A DNA stretch of 64,000 bases, from assembly GCF_029873635.1 (NCBI RefSeq), contig NC_080422.1, positions 17,452,049 through 17,516,048 of the forward strand, given 5' to 3'. The position numbers were made by a program, and so were the translations under genes. Positions 1 through 11,951 of the stretch are shown in pieces. Each line of letters begins with the position of its first letter. The first letter of the stretch is position 1. This DNA comes from Malania oleifera. Its lineage: Eukaryota; Streptophyta; Magnoliopsida; Santalales; Ximeniaceae. The notes under the pieces were generated by a model. The model did no database searches and had not been told where the DNA came from. It saw only the letters and a program-made list of their open reading frames with translations.

Positions 1-880
1 TCTTATAAGGTGAGCAGGGAGACCAAACAGCAAGTGCGTCTTCTCTCGTCATCGCGAGCCTCAGTGTACGTCCTCTCTTCCCTCATGATCCTCTCGTCAT
101 CCTCATCCGGGCTGAGGAGAGCTGGTAAGTCCCGATCCGCACTCACGTCATCTCACGGGGTCACAAGGAGTCTCCCCCTCCCCCTCCTCAGCGGGCGTCA
201 TATCAAGGAGGAGCCATAGGCTAGACCTGCGTCACGCTGGCTCTCCCCCAGTCGGTCTTCTCGCAGACTCCAAGCCTCACTAATAACAACTGGCGCCTCT
301 CGATAGTACCGCACGGCAACGTCGCGCTCCCGACTAAGAGAAGGTCAGCTCGCATCATCCCAGTGAGACGCCCGCGAACTAGCTAACGCACTCGCCCGAC
401 TCAACAGACTGGGATGCATCCAGGAGTACCGTCGATATGTTCTAGCACTCGATCATCAAAGTTTCACTCGGAAAGGCTCCCCGACGGGGGAGATATGCGT
501 TCTTCACCATCGCCCTCCAGGGGACAATATCGCTTGGTTACAAGCCAGCGGTAAAGAATGTTTGATCTCCGTGCATACACGATGACTGTAAAGTGGGGGC
601 AATTGCAGAAGATAGGAGGCAAGCAATCGTCTCGCGGCCGAATGTCTCCGCCGTCGTCTCGTGGGGAAGGACTACCTTCCCTCGGGTAGAGAATAATGAT
701 AAGCTCAATCGCGCTCAGCAGCCGCTTCACTCCCTTCCGCTGCTAAAAAAGAGTATCGGCTCTGTACAGGGCGGCGCCAATGTCAGGGCTGCAAAGGCCC
801 CTTGAAGGAGTCCTCTGGGCTCATACGGTCCATCCCCGGTACGCCCTCTCTAGGGTCCGTCTCGGCTCACGTATCCTCAT
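1..880. other. GC-rich unassigned sequence, possible LTR-element remnant
   Basis: This stretch is much richer in G+C and CpG than the AT-rich DNA after it. No reading frame in it resembles a known protein; the short frames are shadows. A purine run AAAGTGGGGGC at 590-600 followed by AATTGCAG resembles a polypurine tract next to a TG-starting LTR, so it may be the end of an internal region and the start of an LTR. This is inference only, and no duplicate LTR is visible in the window. Confidence 0.3.
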
Positions 881-1584
881 CTCTCTCTCTTCAATTTTGA
901 CTCCATTTTAGCCCAAACTAACAATCAGGAACAACCATGAGGATCTAGGGAGGATTCACTTGAATTTAACTAGAGCGGAATCACGATTTGGGGTTCTAAG
1001 GCACCACCCCAAAACTAGGGTAAGAAAATTTTTTCAGGGTTTAATTGTTAGTTTAGAGTATTTGGGCCCTAGGAAAATACTCAATCATACATAATTCTGG
1101 GATTTAGTTGATTGAGTTGGGAAAATGTGAATTTCAGGGTTTTGAGCTTCCAACGCCGTGGGCCTTGGATTTAGGGTTGTTAGCAGGTCTCTTAGTAAGC
1201 CAAATAAGGGGAATAAATTATAACTATTATTTTTTGGAAATTACTGGTTGAGTAACTATGTGAAAATGAGAAGATGATATTTTGTCTGAGATTATTATGA
1301 TACGAATATCAAATAAAATTGTGTGGCATGTGATTTATACTGGAAATGTGTTTGAAATTGGGTTGTGTGATTTGCACTGAGAATAAAGAGGCTATGATAT
1401 ATATATTGAAATATTTTGTGCAAAAATTAAGATAATGGAAGCTAGTTATGTTTATATATTGAATTGTGAGGATATGAGATTTGAAATATGGAAAATGTTG
1501 AAAAGTGGAATAAGGAATTGTTGTATTGAGATCGATGAATTGTGATATACCAATGTGTAGTTTATTGGAAAAATGATGGAATAT

Positions 1585-1611
1585 GATATATATATATATA
1601 TATATATATAT
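1585..1611. repeat. AT dinucleotide microsatellite
   Basis: An uninterrupted TA/AT run inside LTR copy A. Confidence 0.9.
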
Positions 1612-2614
1612 GGATATAAATGTTTTTCTATGATAAATGAGGAAATATGAAATATCGTATGCTTTATTAGAACTATTTAAATCCTTGAATGAGATATATA
1701 CGAATTATGATATTTCCTTCTGTACTGCATCTGAATGGTTGGGGGAGTGAAATAGAGCACGTTGAGAATACTTCTGATGTGATTAAAATGTACGAACTTA
1801 TTGAAATATGAATATTGAAATGTGAATACTAAAATGCAAATACTGGAATGTGGAAATGAGAACCCTGATGGACTGGAGTAGGATAGAGAGTACGGTACCA
1901 TTGCTAGCGAAGTGTTAGTGCAACCACATGGTCTCGTGGAGAGTGTGGCATGGTAGTCGATTGAGCCCGTGAGAAGGATAGTTTTGCCACCTAGCGTCCG
2001 GACCAGGAGTGGGCAGGCCAATCGTACTACAGACAGGCAGTTTCATTGTTTGATCTAACTGGATAGGCCAACTATGGTTAGGTCCAGCTTTTGGGCCACA
2101 CAACTCGATCATGGAGGGAAGCATGCCAATGTGGATATCCTCAAGGCAACCATGAGTTACTAGCGGGATGTGTATTTGTTACCGGTGGATCCTCATGAAC
2201 TAGATTGTGAGATGGAAATGAGAAATGAAGGAGTTTGAATTGAATGGCATAAATAATTTGGGCAAAGTAAAACTCTCCGCCCAAGGGCTTACTGAGTAAG
2301 GTGAGTGCTCTGATAAGTATCAGTTGGAGCTGCACTTGAATTAATTAGGCAAGGTTACAAATAATATCAGAGTAGAGAGGCGTTAATTGTTTAGGCATGT
2401 AATCTTTGTTGTCCTTGGGAACTTTCGCTGATAAACATAGGTTACATATATATGAGTATGAATAATGGTATCAAATCTTATGAAATTATGTTTTATATCT
2501 ATATGATTATGAGTACATATTTGTATATTTTCTGACATGACATAATGACTGAAATGAGTATATTATGATATAACTAAACTCATACTGTCATGCACTGTGA
2601 ATAATTTATTTCAT

Positions 2615-2636
2615 TTTACTGAGAGGTGTTTCACCC
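2615..2636 (+). other. Conserved LTR box, copy A
   Basis: Reads ACTGAGAGGTGTTTCACCC after a TTT run. The same box occurs at 14,625-14,648 and, inverted, at 21,458-21,479 and 63,391-63,412. In each copy it lies roughly 300-600 bp before the LTR 3' end. Function unknown. Confidence 0.8.
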
Positions 2637-2997
2637 AAATATTTAAATATTTCAGGAAACCGTGATAGACCAGTAGATAGAGCTCTGAGATAAAGGGGAG
2701 CTAGTACCCTGATCGACAGGATAAGCATTTTGTGTTGGGGATGTGTTTGTGTAATCCCCTAGAGTATGTTATGGATTTTTTGGATGTGTATGGATGTATA
2801 GAACTCTAGTTATTTATATTCTAGATGGTTTGTAAATATTGACTTCCATTGTTAGGTATGTTCGTATGAGATAGTCCAATTACTCGGTACCCTATTTTTG
2901 GCCGTGTTATGTTGATATAGTGTTAGAGTTTGTGTGGCAGATGGTTGACTTATTGATTATTGTTTTAAAAAAATGATATGAAAATCGAGGCGTCACA

Positions 2998-3426
2998 ACT
3001 TGTGCCAGGTCCGACCTTGTACATACCATGACATACATCAGACACCCCACTGCACTGGCATAAAGGACCTTTGACATATCACGAACTTCATCATCCATCA
3101 ATGGGCACTGGGCGGCAGACAGCCTAAAATGATTTGCTAACGATGTACTCACTTATTTAGCATTAGACATGCTAAACCTCTCTAACACCTTCTCCACATA
3201 GCTACCCTAAGATAACAATAGTCTTCCTTCAGCTTTGTCCCTACAAATCTCCATCCTAAGAATCCTCTCGGCTGCACCAAAATATTTCATTTCAAACTCT
3301 TTACTCAATAGAGTCTTCAACTAATTACCTTAGTCATATTCTTCACAGCAATCAATATGTCAACAACATAAAGCAATAGAAATATGAGTGCACCGTCCTC
3401 AAGACTCCTCACATAAACGTAGTCAT
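2998..3426 (-). pseudogene. Copia polyprotein fragment: C-terminal RT towards RNase H
   Basis: Read on the minus strand, this gives a decayed Copia reverse transcriptase tail. It includes a YVxVxSLEDG-like stretch, a VVDILIAV segment (where Copia RT normally has the YVDD catalytic box), and the linker with VGCLMYVMVCTRSDLAQV that precedes RNase H in this superfamily. Stops and frameshifts interrupt it, so it is inactive. It continues directly from the fragment at 12,848-13,149: the Gypsy element at 3,427-12,842 lies between them, and the reading register is recovered when that element and one 5-bp duplication are ignored. On its other side it is cut by LTR copy A at 2,997, so RNase H and the 3' LTR of this Copia are not present. 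Confidence 0.85.
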
Positions 3427-4132
3427 TGACTTACTCTAAAAATGAGCAGCTCATAAGCTATCCCAAGTATAGGAGTTCAGTCATGTAATAATTAGCCCAA
3501 CGGCCAGATTATCTCCTCAAGGAATGCAGTTTAATTCCAAGTTTTGTGTAATCCCAAAGAAAATAAGAAAAATCAGATTTTACTGAACATAGTTTAGATT
3601 CGGTTTCCTGAGATTTTTTAGATTTTTGTAGTAGAATTTAAAACAACGTAAACCCTAACTAAAAATTTAACATGCATGAAAATAACTATTTAAATGCCAG
3701 ATTTAATACCGGAATAACGAAATAAGTAAACCCTGTAATCATCCAACTAAATAAAAACAAACTAGACAAATTAATAAATAAAACTCAACTAAATGAAAAT
3801 ACTAAATTTAATAACAAGCCAAAACTAGATTAAATAAAATTTAAAAAAAAAAACATTGACTTTAAGAATAAGAACACCCAATGAAAATATTTAAATGCAA
3901 CCCAAGATTCTAAAAAGAATAAAAAAAAAGCGAATAAGATTCAACTCCAAATACAACTTTAAATAAAAAACAAATTGAACTTCATAATAAAAATAACCCC
4001 AAAGAAATATTTAGATTCCAAAGAGAACTTTAAATAAAATAAAGACAAATTGAAATTAACTTAACAATACTTAAACAAGAATTTAAATGCAAGCTTTAAA
4101 TTAAAATAAACTAATTCTAACAAACTTGAATT

Positions 4133-4134
<2 letters not shown>

Positions 4135-4205
<71 letters not shown>

Positions 4206-4302
4206 AGAGATGAAAGACTAGAGAGATAAGAAAGATGAGAGAGGAGATGTAAAGAGAAGAGAGAAGAAAAAGAAGACAAAAAGAGTTGGGAGAATGAGAG
4301 AG

Positions 4303-4371
<69 letters not shown>

Positions 4372-4375
4372 GTAG
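4135..4375. repeat. GA microsatellite cluster
   Basis: Two long GA runs flank degenerate GAGAAGA sequence. On the element's own (minus) strand this is a CT-rich stretch. The equivalent in the other LTR is 11,785-11,975. Long Ser/Leu reading frames here are artefacts of the repeat. Confidence 0.95.
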
Positions 4376-5064
4376 AGAGTGGTCGTGAGTTTGGAGAAGA
4401 GGAGGAGAGTTACAACTACTCGGGTCTTCTACCAAAGCTGCTGTGTAGAAGTTTTTTTTTTTTCTTTTTTTATGGTTTTCTTTCTTCTCACACGGCTCAC
4501 ACCAACCAAAGCTGCCCTCTCACCCCACAAGGACCTCCTTTTAAGAACCCTCCAAAGCAACCCTAAAAGCCATCTTCCAAACCGTCCTTTCGGCTCCAGC
4601 ACTAATTCCTCATGGCTGCATGGGCAAGTTGCATCATAGGCCTACGACCCAGCTGCTTCTCCCTAGCTCCCAGCAACCTTATGGTCTTCCACAAGCACCT
4701 CTCGTCAAGGCTTAGCTCATATTTGTTGACCTTATAGGTCACGCCCGATTTTGATAATGTCAAATACTCATTAAATCTAATGGGTGTTTAAGATTATGTC
4801 CAGGAACTTAAAATTCAAAAATCATATTGCACATAGAGAGGACCAAAGATTGAAGACCAAATTTCTATTGAAGACCCAATTTTATGTATTGAAATGTATC
4901 TTATTTATGCGAAGGGTCTGTAATAGTAATTAGGGTCTTTCGGTGTCTTGAAAAAGGCATAGAAATGACCCTAGGACACTCACCATTACACTTGTATGAG
5001 TTAGACACTTGAATAGGGTGATTGTGAAATGAATAAGGATCAAAATGCACAAGTTATGCACTTT

Positions 5065-5450
5065 CGGTCGGCCGACCTATTCAGGTCATTTTTCCCTCGA
5101 TCGATCGAACTCGGTCTATGTCAACTTGTTGATCACAGCCCGGTCGACCAAGATACGATAATTCATCTGACCCTGGTCGACCGAAACCACTTGAAGTCAA
5201 CAGTTTGACTTCCTAGTCAACCGAGACATTTTTGTACTACACCAACCTGGTCGACCGAGTTCCCACATGTGGGAACCCAATGGTCTAGTCGACTGACCAG
5301 TCAGTTCATTTTCACTCTAGTCGACCGAACCGCGCTATGTTGGAAAATCGCCCTTTTCAGTCGTCAACCTTGAAGTTCAAAATTGGCCCAATCAACTGAG
5401 CCATATGAACTTCGGTTGACCAAAAGTCTTCTAGTCGACCGATGCTCTTG
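5065..5450. repeat. Array of GTCGAC-centred palindromic repeats
   Basis: About ten dispersed copies of a core close to GGTCGACCGA (near 5069, 5142, 5185, 5250, 5318 and 5433), with variants such as GTCGGCCGAC, AGTCGACTGA and GGTTGACC. They lie 120-500 bp upstream of the TATA box, in U3 of the LTR. Other SIRE-like LTRs here have arrays in the same place with different palindromes. Confidence 0.8.
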
Positions 5451-5571
5451 GATTGCCCTATATTTTTTACTGTGGTCAAATATTTTTAATAGGGTTAAAA
5501 TAATTAAAACGCCATTAATCTTTTCTAATAATACCAGCCTTGTTCCCAACGATCATAATTCATAGGGTGTC

Positions 5572-5579
5572 TATAAATA
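5572..5579 (+). promoter_or_regulatory. TATA box of the SIRE-like solo LTR
   Basis: TATAAATA, preceded by GGGTGTC and followed by CCCC, in the middle of the LTR as expected at the U3/R transition. Confidence 0.75.
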
Positions 5580-7395
5580 CCCCTTCATTTGGGAAAATTA
5601 TGAACTTGATTAGCCTACTTCATTAATAAATTCTCTCTCAAGTTCAAAAATCCTACTACCCATTTTTATACTCCAATCACTCATACTTACCCTCTTCGAG
5701 TGCTTAAAATCTCTGTAAGTTGATTGAGTGTCGGTTTTAATAGGTTTGCTCTCCCGTTCGTGTTTTGATTAAATCAATTTTAACGAGAGCTAAAACCTAA
5801 GTGTTCTTAGGGGGCTTAGCCAATAAGCCTATCCTAAGAAGACTTGCTTTAAACTTCTGAGTATTCCATTTGTGTTGCAATATCTTAGGAAGTATGTATT
5901 TGTTTTTGGGTTGCAAAAACATTTTCAAAAACATTCTCAAATATCTCGTGTGACTTATATTGACATTTTTTTGAAAAGATATTTGTGTTTGTGATATTGA
6001 TCATTGTTGCAATATTTATTCACTTACATATCATTTTTTGAATACCAAAATTACATTTCTTTTGCAAACCAATCATATACACTACATACGTGATTGATAT
6101 ATCCTACTGATTGATACATTTGAAGCTTGCTTGATATCTTTGTGTGAACCCGATTGATTGAATATCTTGGTATACAGAGATTACTTATTGGCACTCTCAC
6201 CATAGATAGCAAATATTTATTTGAGAGTTGACATATTGTAAACCACACTGAGCTTACTTATTATATCTTGTTGGTGGTGTATATGATTGTGCGTAACTGG
6301 GAACATATCTTCTTTACTTGAAAGCATAATCACTGTACCGTTTCATTGATTGAGTAAAACTGTTGTATTCCTGGAACGGGCCTGAAGAGGGAAACTAGCC
6401 CTTTGAAATAGTCCCGAATTGGCTTTGACCCAGTTAGGAAAGTTAGGTGCACCATCCTTTTACGGTGTAAGTTGGGGTCAGCTCCGCTAATTGACTTGAT
6501 TGTAAAGGTTGAGGTCAGCACTATGCTAATTGACTTGGTTGTAATCGGTGCCGCTCCACCCTTAGGTGAGCTTTTAGTGGAATCCTTGGGCTTGCAAGCT
6601 AGAGGTGAGGACGCAGGCACAGTTGGTCGAACCCCGACAACATATCGTGTGTTTATTTATATTTCCGCACTTTATATTTACTGCACGTATATGTTTTGGT
6701 GTGAATGATGTGCATAATCTAAATTTTTGTGTATTATATTTATCGGTGCATTAGAGATTGCTTAGAAAGACCCTAGGTTGTAATATCCTGCTAACATTCC
6801 AATTCACCCCCCTTTTGGGAATACTCCAATTCTAACAACATTCACGCATGGCCTTTGCATGGGGTTCTTCATGGATTCTCACAAGCACAACCCATATGCA
6901 TGCAGCCCAGCGCCTGTCTCCACGGACTGCACACGGCCCGATCTCCTTCAGACATGCACGCCAAGCTCTTGACGTGGCTTGCTTCAATTTCTCACACATG
7001 CATGGGTGGGTTCAATTTCCATAATTTTTTATTTAAATGTCTTGGAAAACCCTCGATGCTCACGGTTTTGATTAGGACTCTGACTCACGTACACAGTTCT
7101 CCACGAACACAACTTGGCTTCCGAAAATTATCTTTGACACGTAATTTCATTTAATGCTCACGTACATGACACCTCTTCATGCTCAAGACACGCGTACATT
7201 CTAAACTCAGATTTAATTTTCAAATTTTTCCTCCAATAATAAAATAAAAAAATCCATAAATTATTTGAAATAAGATTAAATATTACAAATTGGACGCAAT
7301 GCTAAAATATTGAACATACTTATGCAATTTATTAAAAATATAATCTCTAATATACAATTTTAAATGCCTAAATACGCAACTTTGACGCGTAATCA

Positions 7396-7411
7396 GACCC
7401 CCAACTAACGT
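7396..7411 (-). other. Polypurine tract of Gypsy element 1
   Basis: On the minus strand CGTTAGTTGGGGGTC directly precedes the LTR start TGATTACG. The related element has the same arrangement at 35,282-35,300. Confidence 0.75.
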
Positions 7412-9216
7412 TTTGCAAGTCTCTAACAAATAACATGAATGAAATCCAGGGTGGTACCCACAAACACTAATTCCAATGAATATTAAATGAATGCACATGC
7501 GGCCTAAATATACCATTTCACCTACGGAAAAATCACCAGATTACACGCATTCATACACAATTCACACAACTCTGAAACAAGTCATTCATGCAAGTTGCAC
7601 CATTATATAGCCATTAGGAACAGTATACTCAGATAAAGTTAACCTACAATTACGATTCAGAGTTAATATAATCGTATAAATTTGAGTATAAATAGGTGAA
7701 ATCTCGAGGCATATGTAATGTGTATGACTCATTACACCCAAAATATCCATGGACAACTATGGAACGATAATTTTGACTTTGACTTGGCCAAACTGGTATA
7801 CCCTAAAAAATACTCAAAAAGGATGGGTTCAATCGTCATATGTGAGGAGGAGTGTCATGATCAAACATCCCACATATTGTAAGGAAAAAATTGTAAATGT
7901 ATGGAGTTGACTAATTTGAAAAGGATCTAGCCTATTTGTGAGATGTGAGGTCCTTCACCCTAGCATCTTCTAACCTACTTGCCATATCCAACCAAGACCA
8001 CCCTAGATCAACTTATTCACAAACCAAGCATGAATACATTTGAGACATTAGACGATTGGAGTCGTCATATGTGGAGAACATGTGTTGTGTCCCGGACTTT
8101 TTGTGGTAATTGTGTGGAATAGGTATTAATCTTTCACTTCATTCTTGTGCATTTCTATTTCTTTCTTTCTTTTTTTTCTTTCTTCTTCTTTTTCAATTTC
8201 TTTCTTTTCATGGTTAGTTAGGAGAATCATTACACTTTTTTTGTTGTCTTCATATCACCAATGGAAATTAAGCTCGAACAAGAGTTCATGAACTATGTCT
8301 ATTTCTAGGGGTGACTTAGCCTTCACATCTTGAGTAGGCTAGAAGACCTAGGTTTCTATCTCCCCACTGGATCTCACCTCTAGGCTACCAAGTCAAAAAC
8401 CAAGACTAGTGTACAAAGAATATCCAGAAAAAAGAAGAAGTGAAAGTTGAGTTTCATGAACTCTGAGTTGACGTCAAAACTCAAAAGAACGATAAATGGC
8501 TCAACAGTACCTCACAAGGTGTCAAAGTCGCCACGACTGCTCTCTTAGTGATCACAAAGAACCCTAAGTGCTACAAGTCACGTAAATGTGTATTTTCAGT
8601 CTCATGAGATACCATGTAAATACAAGAGTTCATACAGCCAGATTAATACAAATGAACTACCAGTCAACCTTCATGGAGTTACAATTCCTAGATTAGCCAT
8701 ATAAGGAGAAACTACACATAAATAGCCCAAGTGTGTAACTTATAGGTTATATGCAAGTATGTAAAGGATATAAGTTAGTGTTAATCATGGCCTTATAATC
8801 CATATTAAAATTTTTTTTTCAATGCATTTTCTCCTCGCCCCCCCCCCCCCAAACTAAAGTGAAACATTGTCCTCTATGTGAAAGCATAGGGGAGATGGGA
8901 GAGATGATAAGGAAGGAAGTAGAGACATTCCTAGGTGGAGAAGTGAGGGAAAAGAAAAAGTAAAACTAAGGAAAAATGTACCTAACAATAAAGCAGGATA
9001 AAACAAAATGAAAAGAAAGGAAAGAAAAACATCACAATCTATCTAGCAGAAGCTCGGAGGAATTTCATCTAGTGGGTGCAATTTTATAAATTGAACTAAC
9101 GGGTCTCCAAATTTGAGCCACCACAATGAATTAGTCTTATTACTTGCATGAAAGTTAGCCACAAATGAATTAATACCCTTCAAAATACCTGACAATACAT
9201 GTGCAGATTGAATTTC
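7412..9216. other. Non-coding 3' interior of Gypsy element 1
   Basis: This is where pol would lie in an autonomous element, but no pol-like frame is visible in either orientation. It carries a C13 tract (8838-8850) followed by AAACTAAAGTGAAACATTGTCCTC. The same signature is at 36,341-36,372 in the sister element; read on the minus strand it is a GAGGACAATG motif followed by a G-run. Confidence 0.7.
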
Positions 9217-10969
9217 TCATTTTAACTCAAAAGGATATTGATTTAGTATGTTTTCCAAGGAATTTACTTCTTTAAGAACTGGTTTTTGAGAAAAATTTGT
9301 CGAAACAATTACCTTTAGTTCTCCAAAAGCATCAACATTAAAATATTTACCTGGTTCCTTGAAAGTTGAACTCTTACCATTCTGCTCAAGTTCATCATCT
9401 GGTGCACCAATTACCTTACCATTGCAAAGATTTGCTTCGGCATTGCAATCCTTGACATTCACTACAGTAGGTAATGATGGTTCCATGGTTGTCAATTGCT
9501 CTTGAATATCTGGTTGGGATGACGACTCCTTCAATTCCGAGCTCGCTTCTTCTGATTCTTTTTTAGCTTCATCTGTCTTAGCTGTAACTTCAAGTGTCGG
9601 GACAACTGTTTGTTTGTCGATGGGTATCTTAGGTCAAGAAACTTCTTCTTCACTTCCTAGATTACTAACAACCTTCTTTATATCAAGAGAATTCCCTAAG
9701 TGATCATATACCTATTGATGTTGTTGCTGGTATACTTGAGGATCAGACTGAGGTTGTGCTGGAAAGGCCCTTTATTCTAGGGTACTCAATTACATGCTCA
9801 ACTCATTAATGGTGGCCCACAATTCATTTATGGTATGAGTATTAATTTACATAAATTCCTGAAGTGTATTAGCCATTTGTGTCATGCTATCCTTAAAACA
9901 CATTGTCGGTGGAACATGACCTTCATTAGACTGAAATCCTGGAAGTGAGTAGCTTTGATAGATCTGCTATGGTGGATACTAATGTGGAGGAGTAATTGGG
10001 TAATATATCGACTGCAAAAGTAGTGCATAAGATTGAGGAGGCTATTGAAATAGTGAAGAGTATGGACCAAATTGATTATTCTCCATAAGAAATTCGAGTA
10101 ATTCCTCTATTCCGGATTGTAGGTGTTCGAGAATGGATATGATTTAGAGCTTTGTTAACCCAATTTACTAATTGAATTTGATCAGAACTACTCTCCTTTT
10201 CTAATTCTTCTACCCTCATTTCCAGTGCAACAACAAGGGCCTAGAGATCATTCTCCTCTTTGACGTCATATTTACCCCCACCACTGATTGCGCTAAAAGG
10301 TTGTACTGGCATTGGTGCTTGATTGTATCGTGTATTCCATTGTTGGACACTTTCTGCTAAGTAATCAAAGAATGATAGTGCCTCATCCAGTTCCTTGCTG
10401 AAGAGTTTTCCATTGCACAGTGTCTGGACAAATTGTTTGCAATCACGAGTAAGAGCTGTACGAAAATAATTGACTAACCTCCATGATTCAAACGCATGAT
10501 GTGGACAAATATTTATCAGATCTTTGAACCTCTCTTAACAAACTTGAAAATTCTTGTCACCCTTCTGCATAAACTGAATGATCCGTTCCTGCAAAAATTG
10601 AATTTTATTTGAGGGACAAAACTTTTGTAGAAATTCATGCTCCATATCAGCCCAATTAAAGATAGAGTGAGGTCTCAAAGAATTAAACCACATATTTTCC
10701 TTATCTTTCATAGAGGCAGGAAATAAATGAAGTTTAGTAAATTAATTATTTCCAGCTTTAGTAATAATGGTATTGCAACTCAACTCAAAATCTGCCAGGT
10801 GCTGATAAGGACACTTAGATTCCATCTCGTGGAACTGAGGTATCACTGACCTCCTCCTATGCTTAATTGGAAAATTAAATGCATTATTAGGTAAAGTAGT
10901 GTAAGACGGTGCAGTGATTCACGTGGCCTGTAAAAAATCCACAAGCGTGCATGGTGCAGGTGCGGGCAT
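9217..10969 (-). pseudogene. Decayed gag of Gypsy element 1
   Basis: The minus-strand frame starts at ATG 10,967-10,969 (MPAPAPCTL) and runs with several stops and shifts to a stop at 9,217. The middle matches the Retrotrans_gag capsid domain of Athila/Tat-type Gypsy elements. Recognisable blocks are KLHLFPASMKDKENMWFNSL, FNWADMEHEFLQKF, a RFKDLINICPHHAFESW block and KQFVQTLCNG followed by an EALSFFDYLAES block. After the capsid comes an extension that ends FKEPGK, a VFKELKV-like segment and LKEVNSLENIL just before the stop. The same tail ends the gag of the sister element, so it is a family feature. The last 105 codons are still open. No protease follows. Confidence 0.85.
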
Positions 10970-11070
10970 ATTTTTTTTTTTTCAAAACTTTTATTTTCTC
11001 TTTTTTTTTTTTTCATGAAGAAAAGCAAAATAAAAGGGAAAAACACTAGTTTAAAACTAAATCAGGCATT

Positions 11071-11087
11071 CCTCGGCAACGGCGCCA
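11071..11087 (-). other. Primer-binding site, tRNA-Asp type (Gypsy element 1)
   Basis: On the minus strand TGGCGCCGTTGCCGAGG, six bases inside the 5' LTR. It matches the tRNA-Asp-complementary PBS known from Athila-like Gypsy elements. Confidence 0.85.
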
Positions 11088-11093
11088 AAAACT

Positions 11094-11907
11094 TAACTCA
11101 CTCTAAAGATGAGCAGCTTAGAAACTATCCCAAATATAGGAGTTCAGTCGTGTAATAATTAGCCCAGAGGCTAGATGGTATTCTCAGGGAATGCAGTTTA
11201 ATTCCAAACCTTGTGTAATCCCAAAGAAAATAAGAAAAATAAGATTTTACTGAACATAGTTCATATTCGGTTTCCTAGGATTTTTTAGATTTTTGTAGTA
11301 GAATTTTAAACAATGTAAACCCTAATTAAAAATTTAACATGCATGAAATAACTATTTAAATGTCATATTTAATACCGGAATAACGAAATAAGTAAACCCT
11401 GCAATTATCCAACTTAATAAAAATGAACTAAACTATTTAATAAATAAAACTCAACTAAATGAAAAATACTAAATTTAATAACAAGCCAAAACCAAATTAA
11501 AAAAAAAAAACTGACTTTAAGAATAAGAACAACCAAAGAAAATATTTAAATGCAACCCAAGATTCTAAAAGGAAAAAAAAATTTTGAATCAGATTCAACT
11601 CCAACAACGTGTTTAAATAAAAAAACAAATTGAACTTCACAATAAAGATAACCCCAAAGAAATATTTAGATCCAAAGAGAAATTTAAATAAAATAAAGAC
11701 AAATTGAAATTAACTTAACAATACTTAAACAAGAATTTAAATGCAAGCTTTAAATTAAAATAAACTATTTCTAACAATCCTGAATTCAAAGATAGAGAGA
11801 GATAGAGAAGGAGAGATGAGAGAGTAGAGAGACGAGAGAGATGAGAGAAGAGATGAAGATAGAAGAGAGAAGAAAAAGAAGAGAAAGAGAGTTGGGAGAA
11901 TGAGAGA

Positions 11908-11951
<44 letters not shown>

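Larger units (their letters stand above)
881..2997 (+). mobile_element. LTR (copy A) of an unclassified LTR retrotransposon, right end at 2997
   Basis: The right end, GGCGTCACA at 2989-2997, abuts the broken Copia polymerase and matches the terminus of three other LTRs here (14,953; complement of 21,074; complement of 62,984). An AGGCACCAC box near 1000 is followed by GGTAAG, as in copy B near 13,645-13,690. The motif ACTGAGAGGTG is at 2618-2628. The left end could not be fixed; 881 is simply where the CT-rich leader-like sequence starts. No coding capacity was seen. The 5 bp after the end are ACTTG, the expected target duplication, but no left copy was found. Confidence 0.55.
4724..6837 (+). 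mobile_element. Solo LTR of a SIRE-like Copia retrotransposon
   Basis: The 2.1-kb insertion begins TGTTGACC and ends TTCTAACA. It is flanked by ATATT (4719-4723) and ACATT (6838-6842), a 5-bp duplication with one substitution; the uninterrupted site in the other LTR of the host element reads ACATT. Internal marks of a SIRE-type LTR are an array of GTCGAC-centred repeats, a TATA box and a 3' end containing ATTCACCCCCC. No PBS, gag or pol accompanies it, so it is a recombination-derived solo LTR. Confidence 0.88.
3427..7395 (-). repeat. 3' LTR of Gypsy element 1 (contains nested solo LTR)
   Basis: Without the nested insertion at 4,724-6,837 and its duplication this is about 1.85 kb and matches 11,094-12,842 along its length. 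Both contain ATGAGCAGCT near the start, a GA-repeat tract, a segment with TTCACGCATGGCC and the end GACGCGTAATCA. The LTRs differ at many scattered sites, so the insertion is not recent. Confidence 0.87.

Noticed and set aside
4061..4435. Long Ser/Leu-rich reading frame (and similar ones at 11,715, 29,064 and 34,443)
   Set aside because: Produced by GA/CT microsatellites; any frame across such repeats is open. No domain or start context.
11071..11087. tRNA gene fragments at PBS-like sequences (also 44,046 and 55,647)
   Set aside because: Only the 13-19 nt complementary to tRNA 3' ends are present, adjacent to LTRs, so they are primer-binding sites.
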